64,000 nucleotides of DNA from Schistosoma haematobium (taxonomy: Eukaryota > Platyhelminthes > Trematoda > Strigeidida > Schistosomatidae). Within the stretch, counting starts at the first letter, position 1; the number at the start of each line of letters is the position of its first letter. Where the stretch lies: assembly GCF_000699445.3 (NCBI RefSeq), contig NC_067198.1, positions 8,988,801 to 9,052,800 of the forward strand, in the 5' to 3' direction. Positions 21,790 through 33,345 of the stretch are shown here, in pieces. The notes under the pieces were generated by a model. It saw nothing but the letters and a program-made list of their open reading frames with translations, was not told the origin of the DNA and made no database searches. The position numbers were made by a program, and so were the translations under genes.

Positions 21790-22029
21790 AGTCTTTTTGT
21801 TAGCAATGATGGATAATGGCTAGCAGTGGAATCCAGGACACGCGTTTCGTCCTACTTGCGACTCGTCAGCTGGATGTACCTGCATCCGAGTTGATATTCA
21901 CTTTGGGACTCGAACCCAGTATCATTCGCTTCAAACGCTATTGCGTTATCCACTTAGCTACTGAGTCCTGATTGCCACTTGCTTAAAAATCCCATTGAGG
22001 AAGATACAAGCCAAATAATACCAAGTGAA
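21790..22029 (-). repeat. Smalpha SINE with hammerhead, canonical orientation
   Basis: Minus strand, from about 22,029: the 5' end CACTTGGTATT, a tRNA-like module (21,968 to 21,906; A box TAGCTAAGTGGATAA, B box GGGTTCGAGTCCC), a spacer, the hammerhead (21,884 to 21,822), and a tail down to about 21,790. Module and ribozyme share one orientation, unlike the copy at 5.6-5.9 kb. Confidence 0.8.
21822..21884 (-). ncRNA. Hammerhead ribozyme (Smalpha type)
   Basis: On the minus strand the core is CTGACGA (21,863-21,869), GAAA (21,845-21,848) and GTC (21,837-21,839), with cleavage expected between 21,837 and 21,836. Stem I ATCCAG/CTGGAT has six pairs. Stem II is shortened to three pairs by a C-to-G change. 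Stem III is ACGCGUGU with one wobble. Likely active. Confidence 0.8.
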
Positions 22030-23367
22030 TTTAAGTGTAGAAGTCTAATATACTTTTAATATAAAACTAGGAATATGTAAAAGGTTACTGAAATTAATCA
22101 TTCATTAAAAATACCTTCTAATAAAAAGATTATAATGACTTAGTGAAAATGATAATAATTTAAGTGAATTTCAAAGCATATTTGAAAACTTTTAGAGGAA
22201 AATAGATTTTCAATACTAGTACCATGTTTAACTTTAAAAGATGTTCAACGATATTCGATGAGATTAAAGTTAAAAGTTACGAATGCCAATAAGGTAAATC
22301 GTTATTTATTTAAAATAAACTAAATTGTATCCATATCGTGTACACCTTTGAATATGCAAACAATCTTTGTGTTTGTCTTTATCATAGTGATCCACATATT
22401 TTATACAGTTATATATTTAACCAAACCCTTGAGCAGTATATACTATATGGTTTGTCTTTCTTACTGAATATATTCACACTTCCTGTTGGTTTCAAATAGT
22501 TTGTTATTGTGTTGAGGTTTTTCATGTGTCAGGTGTATGCATGCAAGTGAAACTTCTTCACGAATACTTTACAAATGACAGCAAAATCTTTTGTAGCTCG
22601 GACTATAAACTTACTACTAACCAATCAAACTGGTTCCCTTTCTTTTATTGGTCATCTCTGAGTTGGTTTAGTTAGTTTGTCTTTAGCTCATAGGATCGTA
22701 TTTCTTACTTAGCGGAAACATGCGTTTCCTCTGTCAAGTAACAATTTTATATTTTTTAATTACTTAGTTATTTGTTGTCGCTCAGTTTGATTGTAAGACA
22801 TAGTTGTACAAATTTCCGATTGTGTCAATCGTAGAAAATATTGTTCAAGTATTTGTGTATATTTTTATTACATACTTATATTCGCCTTGACAAAGCCAGT
22901 ACTTTGGGTTGTTATTGACAAGATCTTGTTTTCTGATATATTTGAACGAAGAAGCGTGTCATTGAGGTATCCGACTGCGTATCACAACTGTTGATCTAAG
23001 GATTCTGGTTTTTACAGTGGTGCTAACATAACTGCTCTCGATCCAGATTTTCTTGGTGTCCGGATTATAAGTCTTTATCAGCTTCTGCGATTAACGTTTG
23101 GTTTTAAATGACCTACTGCAAAGTGATGGACACGTTTTGGTCTTAAACGCTGTACAGTAACAAGCTGTAATTCAGCACCATGTAACTATTACTGAAATTT
23201 ATGTGTATATTTGTTTAGGCGATAAAAACCGAGAGTCTCTTCACAACATGTGCTTGTGAATAAGTTGTTTGTGAATAATAAACAGCTAGTCAGTAATAAA
23301 TTATTCTACGGAAAAAAGTAAAACATATATTCTTCAAAAGCTGAGTTCGCTTTACTACTACTCGAGA
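22030..23367. other. Non-coding stretch, possible LTR-like sequence
   Basis: No exon seen. The part about 22,690-23,320 has moderate GC, no open frames and ends in an AATAAA-rich zone, which could fit an LTR, but I could not find termini or a target duplication. Confidence 0.3.
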
Positions 23368-23426
23368 GGTATAGTATACTTACTTACTTACTTACGCCTG
23401 TTACTCCCAATGGTATAGTATACTTA
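23368..23426 (-). mobile_element. 29-bp RTE 3' end with 15-bp target duplication
   Basis: GGTATAGTATACTTA occurs at 23,368-23,382 and again at 23,412-23,426. The 29 bases between match the extreme 3' terminus of the RTE copy at 31,578-33,013 (CTTACTTACGCC-GT-ACTCC-AATGG on plus). This is an extremely 5'-truncated insertion. The CTTA repeats make the exact left boundary ambiguous by a few bases. Confidence 0.7.
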
Positions 23427-23959
23427 AAATCTGGTAAAGTTTTATAATTGCTTCACTAAAAGCCTTGAAGAAATTAACGAGAGCAATGTGCACACGTTGG
23501 TAATGTTGCAGTGTTCAGTTTCCAAAAAGTGTATGCGCTCAATGTCCTGGAAGAAGAAGACGGAAAAAACATGAGTTAACTGAAAATCAAACACAAAATA
23601 TGCATTCGCCTTAATTTTGTAACAATTATCGGTGGTACAAGAACGAATATATAACTCACAGACCGTACTGGCCATTCAAAACTATATGTTTTCAAATCAG
23701 TTACTCGTGACTTATTCACTCGAGATTGCTGACACATTTTTATTCGTGACTAACGGAGAAGTTCCGTTAAACCATGGTTTATCAGTCTCCCAGTGATCAT
23801 GGCAGTGAAAATAAGTAAACTTATTTCATTTTAAAATGATGGTTTCCCATCACGGTTTGGTGATGTTTTTGCAGGATCTCTAACCCTTACCATGATCGCA
23901 CCTATATTTGGAACGCTTCTTACCTTATTTTCGAGATGATGCAGCATTCATTAGTTCAA
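23427..23959. other. Non-coding stretch
   Basis: No gene seen. A near-perfect small inverted repeat (GAAAATAAGT / ACTTATTTC) lies at about 23,808-23,830. Confidence 0.35.
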
Positions 23960-24310
23960 TGTTGACAGCGTCTAGAACTCAATCTCAGCCTTCACTGTAT
24001 GAACAATATACTTCAGACACACATAGTTTATATACAAGCAGAGCATCCCACATCACACTATAAGATAAAAAAATAACAATTATACAAGACCAAGCATAAA
24101 GTGGATGTCAGTGTGAGAGACTGTAAGTAATAGATTGGGAATAACTTAAGAATAGTAAATCGTAAAATAGTAGCCAACTGCTCAAATCAAAGCTTATGAT
24201 AAAAGAAATATGAATATATATATATATATAGTTACTTAATAGATATACAATAAGAATACATGCTTAATAACAGTCTATAAAATGTTCCCCAAAGTTACCC
24301 AGAATTTAAT
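23960..24310. repeat. Unclassified interspersed repeat, copy 2
   Basis: It shares ordered blocks with 8,460-8,930 as described there. An AT dinucleotide run at about 24,214-24,230 interrupts it. No coding capacity. Confidence 0.4.
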
Positions 24311-24589
24311 CTTCAGACACAACAATTTCGCTTTTACTGAATCTTCAGAATGAAACTTTATCTCAGATCTAAGGGATCAGGGGATATATATATATATCAT
24401 GATCTAAAAATAAAATTGTAGTACTTAAAGGTCCTCTTAGCCCGTCAGTGAAATTTATACCTACTGAAAGCAAAGAATAGACGAACGTTGTCACTCAGTT
24501 AACGATTTGGGTACTCTTTTCACAAAACTGTAACAATAATCTAAGGAAATATTGAGTGAGTGATTGAGATATAAATAAATAATATATTT
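24311..24589. other. Non-coding stretch
   Basis: Nothing recognisable. Confidence 0.35.
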
Positions 24590-24885
24590 GTAACATCCCA
24601 ATGAGTAGAAAAATTAGATTTTCCGACGTTTCTTGATTCAGTGTAAGCCACTTCTTCAAAGAATAAATAACCAAATTAAAATTAATCCAAGTTTAAATAG
24701 CACAACGGAACAACAAGAATATTATTACAGAAGATAGTCCGAGATGATGCATGTAACTGCCAAAGTGATGTAGTTCACACATTTTATAGCCTCCAGGTAA
24801 ACGGCAGACAATAGGCGTTTCCTACAGATAAGTTAGAAGCGCAACGGAAACTTCTGGTACCGTTTTAGCCGAAGAGGTCATCAGT
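24590..24885 (-). repeat. Possible Penelope-like flank with hammerhead-like motif
   Basis: On the minus strand TTGAAGAAGTGG (24,648-24,659) and GAAACGTC (24,625-24,632) are spaced as in the reduced hammerheads reported in Penelope-like elements. The first core base is T instead of C and stem II is imperfect. No coding part is attached. Tentative. Confidence 0.3.
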
Positions 24886-24892
24886 ATGAACT

Positions 24893-25299
24893 TGTAGTGA
24901 CTCACATTTATCACGAAAACACGACTGGTTTAATGAAAACAATTATTATTATAACCAACTGCACCAGTGCTTGTTTTAATGTGCTTTTGTTTGACTGTGC
25001 TAATGACAGCTATATTGTGCTTCCATTCTTATACACACACTTTGATTGTAACTTCGCGCGAATTCGGTTACGTTCTGTAACCAAGCTTGTAACCTGGCAC
25101 GATCTGGGTATCCTTTCGATGCCACGAGATCGCCAGCGAATATATCTCGATTTGGTTCATTAACTGTCTTCTGATATTTGGCTTCTCGGGGATTTTATGG
25201 ATTTATTTGGTTACGTTAAACCTACGCCTTCTGATTTACTTGGCACGTGTTTTTTTGTAGCGGTGTTCATAGTTAACCTCAACTCGACACCACGCTACA
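24893..25299. mobile_element. Solo LTR
   Basis: A 407-bp block starts TGTAG and ends CTACA and is flanked by the 4-bp duplication AACT (24,889-24,892 and 25,300-25,303). It has patches of higher GC than its surroundings and no internal retroviral-type genes. TG...CA ends with complementary termini plus a 4-bp duplication are what recombination between two LTRs leaves. Orientation and family are not determined. Confidence 0.55.
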
Positions 25300-25439
25300 A
25301 ACTATACAAAATACCTAAACGAAAAACATTATCAGACAAAACGGTTATTTACAACAAAATACCGTGAACAAAATCCCGAACACATCAAGCAATTCTACCC
25401 TTAAAATATATGGATCATTAACTTGTCCAACAAGATATC
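25300..25439. other. Short non-coding gap
   Basis: Nothing recognisable. Confidence 0.3.
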
Positions 25440-26285
25440 TCCTGGGCAATTCTTTCTAATTGATTCCAGTTGCTATTCACCCTTGTCATGTCTGCTTCCG
25501 ATCCCAGACGCAATGTATTCCTCGATCTTCCTCTTTACTGTTTCACTTCAGCATTCCAAGTTAGCTCTTGCCTCATGATGCAGTTTGATGATTTCCTCAA
25601 TATATGTCCAATCCACTTTCAACGTCTTCTACTAATTTGTTTGGCTTATTCTCTCCCACAATAGGCTGTTGCTGATGGTGTCCGGTCAACGGACATTGAG
25701 TATCTTGTTCAGAAAACTTTATAAATACTTGATTATGGTTGTGACAGTTCTCCACGCTTAAGCTCCATAGATTAGGACTTTCTTGACGTTTTTATTGAAG
25801 ATTCTGACTTTGGTATTGGTTGACAGTTGTTTTGAGTACCATTTGTTGTTCAACTGTAGGAGTGCTCCCATGATTTACCAATCCTTGCCTTTACATTTGC
25901 ATCGGACGCACCTTAATCATCGATGATGCTACCCAGATATGTGAATTCTTCCACCTCCTCCAGAGTTTTTCCTTCAAGTGTGATTGCGTTTGTATTCTTT
26001 GTTTTGTATTTGAGGATCTTGCCTTTTCCTTTGTGTATGTTGAGGCCGACAGCTGTAGATGCTTCTGCTACACTGGTTGTATTCATCTGCATTTTTTGTA
26101 TGTATGGGGTTGAAGGGTCAGGTCATCTGCAAAGTCCCAATCGTTTAGTTGCATCCAAGCTGTCCATTACATCCCGTGCTCCCCCTCAGATGTCGAGGTC
26201 CTCATAATCCAGTCAACCAATAGGACGATGAGGAAGAACGAAAGTAAGCAAGCTTGTGCGACTCTGGTTCTCATTTGGAATTAAT
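25440..26285 (-). mobile_element. RTE-type non-LTR fragment (family B), decayed
   Basis: On the minus strand this aligns with the C-terminal half of the reverse transcriptase ORF of the copy at 31,578-33,013: a DWIM block near 26,200, a GKILKYK-like block near 26,010, and the final [10 protein letters not shown] block near 25,510. It has many frame breaks and no intact 3' terminus. Confidence 0.65.
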
Positions 26286-26289
26286 CTGA

Positions 26290-28450
26290 ACGTCATACCA
26301 TGGTTCAGTTCAATCAATTTGTTTAAAACTCTGAGACGAATACTGTTATCGAGATGCATTAAGTAATGGGACAAACCACCAGGTTCCTCTACAGTTACGT
26401 GAGAAGGCTAAACAGTAAATTAAGGGGTATGAGAAACGCGTGCTTTCAGTTGAACCTGAAGGTCATAATGCTAAAATGGCTATCACCCAACATGACAGAC
26501 GTTGAAATGAGCTTGTGAAACACGACACTTTTTAGTCTAGAGAAAGCATATGAAACAAGAAGTCAAGTGGTGACAGTCTTTAACAGCCACTTCAAACCAA
26601 CAATACCACATGCTGCCAAATCGATCAGGATGACAGCATCATGCTGACGTTGCTTTATTGTAAATAGCATAACTTATATGATTGGAGAAATATACCAGCC
26701 TCCATAGGTACCAACTTCCAGAAAGGTAAGTTAGTCAGGGCGGCATTACAAACGCCAATGCTGGAGTTCAGCCAAACACTACTAGGTGAAGATTTCAACG
26801 CTCATTACGCAAATCTCAGCTTGCACGATACAAACCCTACAACGTGGTTCTATTAACGTCTTGTCACAACCATAAGAAGTTCGGGGCTGATTAAACATAT
26901 GGTTGTCACCACGAGAGGGATTAAAGATCTAAAGCCCCTTAACTCAGATTATTTGTAAACATATGATCAGCTTCTTATCAAGAGTGTTCGTGTCCACGCA
27001 TCAGTAGGAAATAGCGACCTCAGTGCAGTAATGTTTGATGTGGTCACAAACAAGACATCTTGTTGAGACGTAAACGCCACTCTAAGGCAGATTACACGAC
27101 CATGGTGAATTATCTTCAACATGCCCCATTGCCAAAAGAGTGATAAAGACACAGCGAATGACCACCAGAAGATAATGATGGATAGTATTCAGAATGCTAC
27201 CCTACACAATACACCTAATGCAAAGCTCACATCTATTAATAGAAGATCGTGTTCCAAGCAGGGCACAAAAATCTTGCTACAGGCTAAAAGGAGAACCTAG
27301 CACAAGTGAAAAGTCTCCGTGAAGAATTCTTATCATAGCTATTACTCGGCGTTGAGAAACAGGTGCAAAACCAAAGTCCAAAGCAACAGAAGATACCTAC
27401 TTTTCAGGATATTAGCCGAAATACATACGAGCTCTGAATACCTCTTAAAGTTTCCAATTAGAAAAGACACCTTCAAATCAAGTACTTTCAGCTCTTAAAG
27501 AAGAAGATGGCAACGATCTCATCGACGCATAAATGGAAGAATCTCAAATGCTAAATATAGCGACCAGTTAAACCAGAAACTTACAAGCGCGAAACCCCCC
27601 AACTCTAGAGCCAGCTAACGGTTCGAGTAATATCCAAATGACTTCCAAGTTAGTACAAAAAAGCTAAAATCACTGCCCCTTGGAAATTCATCAGAAAGTG
27701 ACAACATTCAACCCATAAACCTGAAACGGTGCACAGAAACCATCAGCACACCGGATTTTGACCTCTTCCGGAGCTCATTAGGTTTACGTCAATTGCCAAG
27801 GGAATAGAAAAAGACTACTCTCACCTCAATCTTCAAAGATTGACATAATTTCCTTTGAATTCGCAAAGGGCTTTGACACAGTACAGCACGTACTTCCCAT
27901 AGAGAAGGTAGCGTACATGGGTTTCAATGGCTCACTCCTGTCTTCACTCGAAAACCCCCTACAGGACAGGATTTTTCGTATCATTGTGAACAGAGTACGC
28001 ATGCGAGCTGGCGGGTGTAATTATCTGGAGTGTCACAAAGAGCCATCATAAGTCCTTTATTTTTTCTGATATTCACCAATGACCTTTTGGATAAAATTAG
28101 CTTGGCGGCACCAACCTATATGGACGATGCAAAAACGTGCAAATCCATAAAAAGCAAAGTCGACTGAATTAAGCCTTGAAAAGGCCTTACAAAGATAAAG
28201 GAATGGATGTTTAAAAATGGGTCGAAATGTCATCCTATGAACATTATGTCTGATATATTTACAGTGAAAATATGCTTCATGTTTTCTCCTCATAGTGCCA
28301 TATCAGGCTAGAAACCACAGAGCCTAGATACTAACCCAAACTAATTAGAAGATGCAGTCAAGGTAAATGCAACTTCTTACTTTATGCTAAGACAGAGTGG
28401 CGCAATCAGGCCAGGATTGATATCAACGCACTTTGAAAAATAGGCATCGC
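26290..28450 (+). mobile_element. Decayed non-LTR retrotransposon (CR1/Jockey-like)
   Basis: An endonuclease remnant (LLGEDFNAHYANLSLHDTN, about 26,780-26,840, resembling the APE-type GDFNAH motif; VGNSDLS near 27,008 resembling the SDH motif) is followed by a linker and a reverse transcriptase remnant (FEFAKGFDTVQHVL near 27,855-27,895; a YMDD-equivalent near 28,120). Dozens of stops and frameshifts are present. Family is uncertain; it differs from the two CR1-like copies at 30.6 and 59.7 kb. Confidence 0.6.
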
Positions 28451-30190
28451 CCTCATTACTTATTCCTATCTCGCTTATTTTCATATACGTTTACCCTTCT
28501 ACTCTTACACTTTGATCTTTTCAAACGGATTGCATCACAAATTAATTAACTTATTTGTCTTTTGAAACAATCATCTCTCACTAGCACTCGAATTTCCACT
28601 TTATTTTTACATTCCAATCAACCAACCGCCTGACTGGTAATGTGGTAACTGCTCGAATCCAGAAAACCCACCGCTTTGGGACAAACCCACCCACTTGAAT
28701 CACAAAATGTATAAATCCCCAAGTTACTACCAGACTGACTAGGGTTAGAGCTGTCGGGTGGCAGGACTACCACCCACTAAACATGACCAAATACCCGAAA
28801 ACGTACAAAAATAAGAAGAAGCAAAAGCATGGAAATCGATTGGTTTGTGCAAGCCCGTGACCTTTACAAAACTGCTAACTTATTGACTTAGATTTCGAGT
28901 TTTGCATCCCAATTCTACTGATGTGGTTGCCGAAGTACCAGGATAGAAAATTACATCAAGTCCAAGTGTTAAATCTGAAATGGAAGTGATTGGTGTAGTC
29001 GACGATGAGCAATAAAACTAGAACGCCACAAATGACTTGACCCTAACCCAAGAAGTCTACAGAAAAGTAAGTTCTAAAATGAAACAAAACATATTTTTCC
29101 AACAATGTCAATCAACTGAATAAAATACGTTATGTTGACAATATCAAACCATTAAGGCCTGAAAATCTAGTGCAAAAAGGTTCAGTTTACTTTCAAACTA
29201 TATTTCTTCACATTTTGCAATAGTTCAGACGAATATTTGCGAAGAAACACCTACCTCGCAAACGAGCAACGGTTGGTGTACGGATGGGATTAGATATGAC
29301 CAAGCATCCAACTAAATTCGCTTCTACCTGAAGTTTGTGCTGATATTCTTCAAAGCAACAATAAAAGGTTCAAAACCAAACCATTCAGTACAGAGAACAA
29401 AACTCCACCTGAGCTACCGAATTTCCCCACCACCTCAAGTCCTCTAGATAGTTCTGTACTTGGTTCAATTGTATTTTATTCGTTCATTAAATTATTATGG
29501 ATTATTTATGCTCCTCAATGTGCAACGCATGCAGATGGTCTTAAGAGTTAGAGCAAGATTTTGGGGGCCTGAAAATTTGACACACTTCTAAAGCACCTAA
29601 ATAAAATCCCCTACACAAAAATAAACATCAGAACATCGAAAGTTAAAATGGGATAGTAGTAACACAGTTTTTTTCTTCGAATATTCTTCAGGTGGAACAA
29701 TTAATCTCTGAGCAAAATCGGGTGACATATTTAGCCACATTTCAGTAGTTGTTTCTCAATAAAAAGTACCTGTAACCCTATGACTTGGCTTCGACATATG
29801 TGGTCACTTAATGAATCACACTTTGGAACTATCCAGAGCCTATAAATACCACTCTATCCCAAAAGATTCCATCAGTATATGGTTTTGTCCTTAGCTAACT
29901 CAAGTTGGAATGCAATTTGCACAACAAAATTCTCAAACAATAGTGAAGCTAGTACAACTGTGAACAAAAAGAATCAAAAAACCAAATATGAAATGTAGCC
30001 GAAGAATATAATTTGAGCATCTTATTGCAAGTTGGCAGACTGTAACAGGAAGTGTTTGAGATGGCTGGTTTGTCCCAATCACATCTGATTAGACGTGGTT
30101 CATGCCAAATCTGTGGCATACATTGTGTGAAGTACAGATATATGTAACAGACATTTACGAGTATACGCAAATACCACTGTAAATAGCTTA
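28451..30190. other. Non-coding stretch, probably old TE debris
   Basis: No exon or named element recognised. Base composition is less AT-rich than the flanks and some short frames look residual (for example around 29,220-29,470), so decayed transposon sequence is likely but unproven. Confidence 0.3.
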
Positions 30191-30194
30191 TCAA

Positions 30195-30540
30195 TCCTCC
30201 GGATTCTCACTAGTGAAATGCGGTGACTAGTGGAGTTGAATCGTGTCGGCTGTGAGGCAGTTGCCAACCGAAGACAGTAGAAGATGGTCGTACAATATCG
30301 CGAATTGATTAGTTTCAGACACTAACAACGTTGGACGCTGGCTCATAGGTCTAGAGATCAACCGTTTACTTGAGACTGGAGGTCCTGATATCGAGTTCCA
30401 AGCGTGGGGTCGTGGATGCGCACTGCAGAAGCATCCCAAAGTATGAATAAACTGGCATCCGGTGTTCCTGACATTTTAGTGATAGTCTAGCATTGTTGGA
30501 CTCATAATTTCAATGAAATTCAGCAATCTCAACAACCCTA
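30195..30540 (+). repeat. Type B SINE, decayed
   Basis: The 5' body (about 30,200-30,330), a tRNA-like module (about 30,340-30,405), a ribozyme remnant starting GCGCACTGCAGAAGCATCCC, and a tail ending AATCTCAACAACCCT are all in the expected order. The ribozyme core is destroyed. Confidence 0.6.
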
Positions 30541-30579
30541 TCGGGAAAAATATCATTTTGCTTTGGAGAAAGTACAGCT

Positions 30580-31577
30580 CTCTTGTGATAATTTTTCTGA
30601 AAAACCATATTCCTATCATTTAGGAGGAAGAAGGCGCAGTCGTTGGCGTCATTTACCTTGACTTCTCAAAAGATTTTGTTAAGGTCAACCGTCTGTTTTA
30701 TCAATAAATTCAAATGATTAGGGATCAAATCACCTTTAGTTGATTGGCTAATTTTAAATTTAAAAACTCGATATTTTAAGGTCAAGGTTAACTTCACTTT
30801 CTCTCAGGCTATGGAATGTCCCAGAGGGATCCCTCAGTGTTAGGTAATAGGACCTCTTCACTTCTTGATTCATATAAACGTTCTTCCGTAGCAGGTATCG
30901 TCAGATTTATTACTTTTTGCTGATGATATGAAACTTTGGAGAGAAGTATGCAATCAATAGTATAAGCTAACATTTCGGGAGGATGTGACTGGACTTCAAG
31001 GTTGAGCAGACGATAACGGACTTACATTTAATACTTCAAAGTGTAAAGCTGTACATCTGAGATACTTTGCAGATTACAGATAAAACTTGAGCAACTCCCC
31101 TTTAAAGGTATACCAAGATCTAGGAGTGCTGATACCCTACGATTTGAAGACACTCTAACCGTGACAAAAATGCACTAGTGATATTGAAGAGAATTTTTGG
31201 CAAGTTTAACAGAAAACTTTCCACATAATCTTCAACAGTTTTATTCGTCTCCATCTAGAGTACAGAAACATAGTGTTTCCTTCCTCACTCCAAAAGGATA
31301 AAGACACTCTGTATCGTATCCAACGGCGAGCCACGAAATCAGCTCGGAGATTCAAATTCAAGCCATATGAAGAGCGCCTCCAATCGCTAAACCTTGACCC
31401 ATCGGAGTACATGCGTCTCAGACATGATTTACTAATGGCTTACAGCATCCTAGATACTTTTAAACATCCCCCAAAATACCTACTTAAGTTTAGCTTCATC
31501 ACAAACCTCAAGAGCGAAACCCAGAAACTGGAGACTCAACACAGCACAACGGACTGTTGACACACCTTCTACTCCTT
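30580..31577 (+). mobile_element. CR1-like non-LTR element, 5' piece of an interrupted copy
   Basis: Reverse transcriptase blocks in several frames: DFSKDFVKVNRL (30,660), LLFADDMKLW (30,908) and the C-terminal block FPSSLQKDKDTLYRIQRRAT from about 31,276. The frame is broken repeatedly, so the copy is dead. It breaks off at 31,577 and resumes at 33,014, with an RTE copy in between. The intact order can be read from the second copy at 59.7-60.9 kb. Confidence 0.75.
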
Positions 31578-33013
31578 ACTTGCTTACTTACGCCCGTCAC
31601 TCCTAATGGAGCATAGGCCGCCGACCAGCATTCTCCAACCCACTCTGTCCTGGGCCTTCTTTTCTAGTTCCATCCAATTCTTGTTCATTTTTCTCATGTC
31701 TATTTCCATTTCTCGGCGTAATGTGTTCTTTGGTCTTCCTCTTTTCCTTTGGCCTTGAGAATTCCATGTGAGGGCTTGTCTTGTGATGCAGTTGGGTGCT
31801 TTCCTCAATGTGCGTACAATTCACTTCCAGCGATTGTTCCTGATTTCTTCCTCCGCTGGGATCTGGTTTGTTCTCTCCCACAGTACGTTGTTGCTAATAG
31901 TGTCCGGCCAACGGATCTGAAGTATTTTGCATAGACAACTGTTAATAAACACCTGTATTTTCTGGATGATGGCTTTCGTAGTTCTCCAGGTTTCCACCTT
32001 ATACAGTAGAACTGTCTTGAGATTTGCATTGAAAATCCTGATCTTGGTGTTGGTTGACAGTTGCTTTGAGTTTCAGATGTTCCTCACTTGTAAATATGCT
32101 GCTCTTGCTTTGCCGGTCCGCGCCTTCACATCTGCATCAGATCCACCCTGTTCGTCAATGATACTGCCAAAATATGTAAAGGTTTTTACATCTTCCAAAT
32201 CTTCTCTGTCAATTATGATTGGTGCATGCTGTATTGTATCGGAGAATCCTGCTTTTCCCTTTGTGTATATTGAGATCTACTGCTGCTGCCACACTGTTCG
32301 TCTTCTCCTGCATCTGTTGTTGCGTTTGGGATAGAAGGGCCAGATCATCTGCCAAGTCTAGATCGTCCAACTGCATCTTAGATGTCCATTGTATCCCGTG
32401 CTTCCCTTCAGACGTTGACCTCTTCATGATCCAGTCGATCACCAGGAGAAAGAGAAAGGGTGAGAGTAAGAAACCTTGCCTAACACCGGTCTTCACTTCA
32501 AACGACTTTGTCAATTGTCCTCCATGCACGATTTTGCAGTGTAATCCATCATATGAATTCTGTATGATACTGACTATCTTCTGTGGCACGCCGTAGTGTC
32601 GAAGAAGTTTCCATAGTGTTGTTCTGTTCACGCTATCAAATGCCTTTTCGTAGTCAATGAAGTTGATGTAGAGTGATGAATTCCATTCAATTGATTGTTC
32701 CACAATGATCCGTAGAGTTGCGATTTGGTCTGTACACGACCGATCATTACGGAATCCTGCCTGTTGGTCACGAAGTTGGGCGTCTACGCAGTCCTTCATC
32801 CTGTTTAACAATACCCTGTTGAAGACTTTTCCCGGTATTGAGAGAAGACTGATGCCCCTGTAGTTATCACAGTTGCTGAGATCGCTTTTCTTCGGTATTT
32901 TGATCAGAAGTCCTTCTTTCCAGTCTTTTAGTACTTGTTCTTCATCCCAAATCTTATTGAAGAGAATGTGGAGTATCCTTGCAGTTACTGCTACGTCTGC
33001 TTTCAGTGCCTCT
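31578..33013 (-). mobile_element. RTE-type non-LTR element (family B) nested in CR1-like element
   Basis: 5'-truncated minus-strand copy. The reverse transcriptase runs from about 33,010 with a frame intact for 200 codons (32,811 to 32,209): QQAGFRNDRSC, NFIDYEKAFDSVN, GVRQGFLLSPFLF and LDLADDLALLS, where the usual FADD is LADD. The C-terminal block ([13 protein letters not shown]) ends near 31,590 in another frame. The 3' terminus is the tetranucleotide-rich GTAAGTAAGCAAG. Bases either side match the uninterrupted CR1-like copy near 60,400, so the insertion point lies within its CTTACTAGTAGTC. Confidence 0.85.
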
Positions 33014-33345
33014 GCTAGTAGTCAAATGCTGGAATTCACCACCAAGTGAGCTAGTTCAAGCGACTTTCCCTAAGTCCTTTAAGAGGGTACTTGACATGTT
33101 CTAAAGGACTAAGGACAAAATCTTACTGTGAAATACCAACCATTTTTCCCTCACCCCTTTCATCGGTAATGTACCTAGCTCCCTGCCTGGATGTATCGGT
33201 GATCCCCGGCTACTATATACGGAAGCCAGTTAAGCGAAAGCTTCTTCCATTTCTTCCAGAACCACCTGAACCATTTGAACACATGAAGTTTCACTACTGT
33301 TGTACACCACTCATCACTTTTATTAACCTGCAAGATAACATTCTA
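33014..33345 (+). mobile_element. CR1-like element, 3' piece of interrupted copy
   Basis: It continues the element broken at 31,577: the C-terminal block AGTAGTCAAATGCTGG.. matches 60,402 onward, followed by a 3' UTR that also matches the second copy (GGAAGCC-GTTAAGC near 33,222 and 60,840). It ends about 430 bp before the USP38-type start codon. Confidence 0.7.

Noticed and set aside
31603..32596. Extra frames on both strands across the RTE element
   Set aside because: Shadows or frame-shifted versions of the minus-strand reverse transcriptase.
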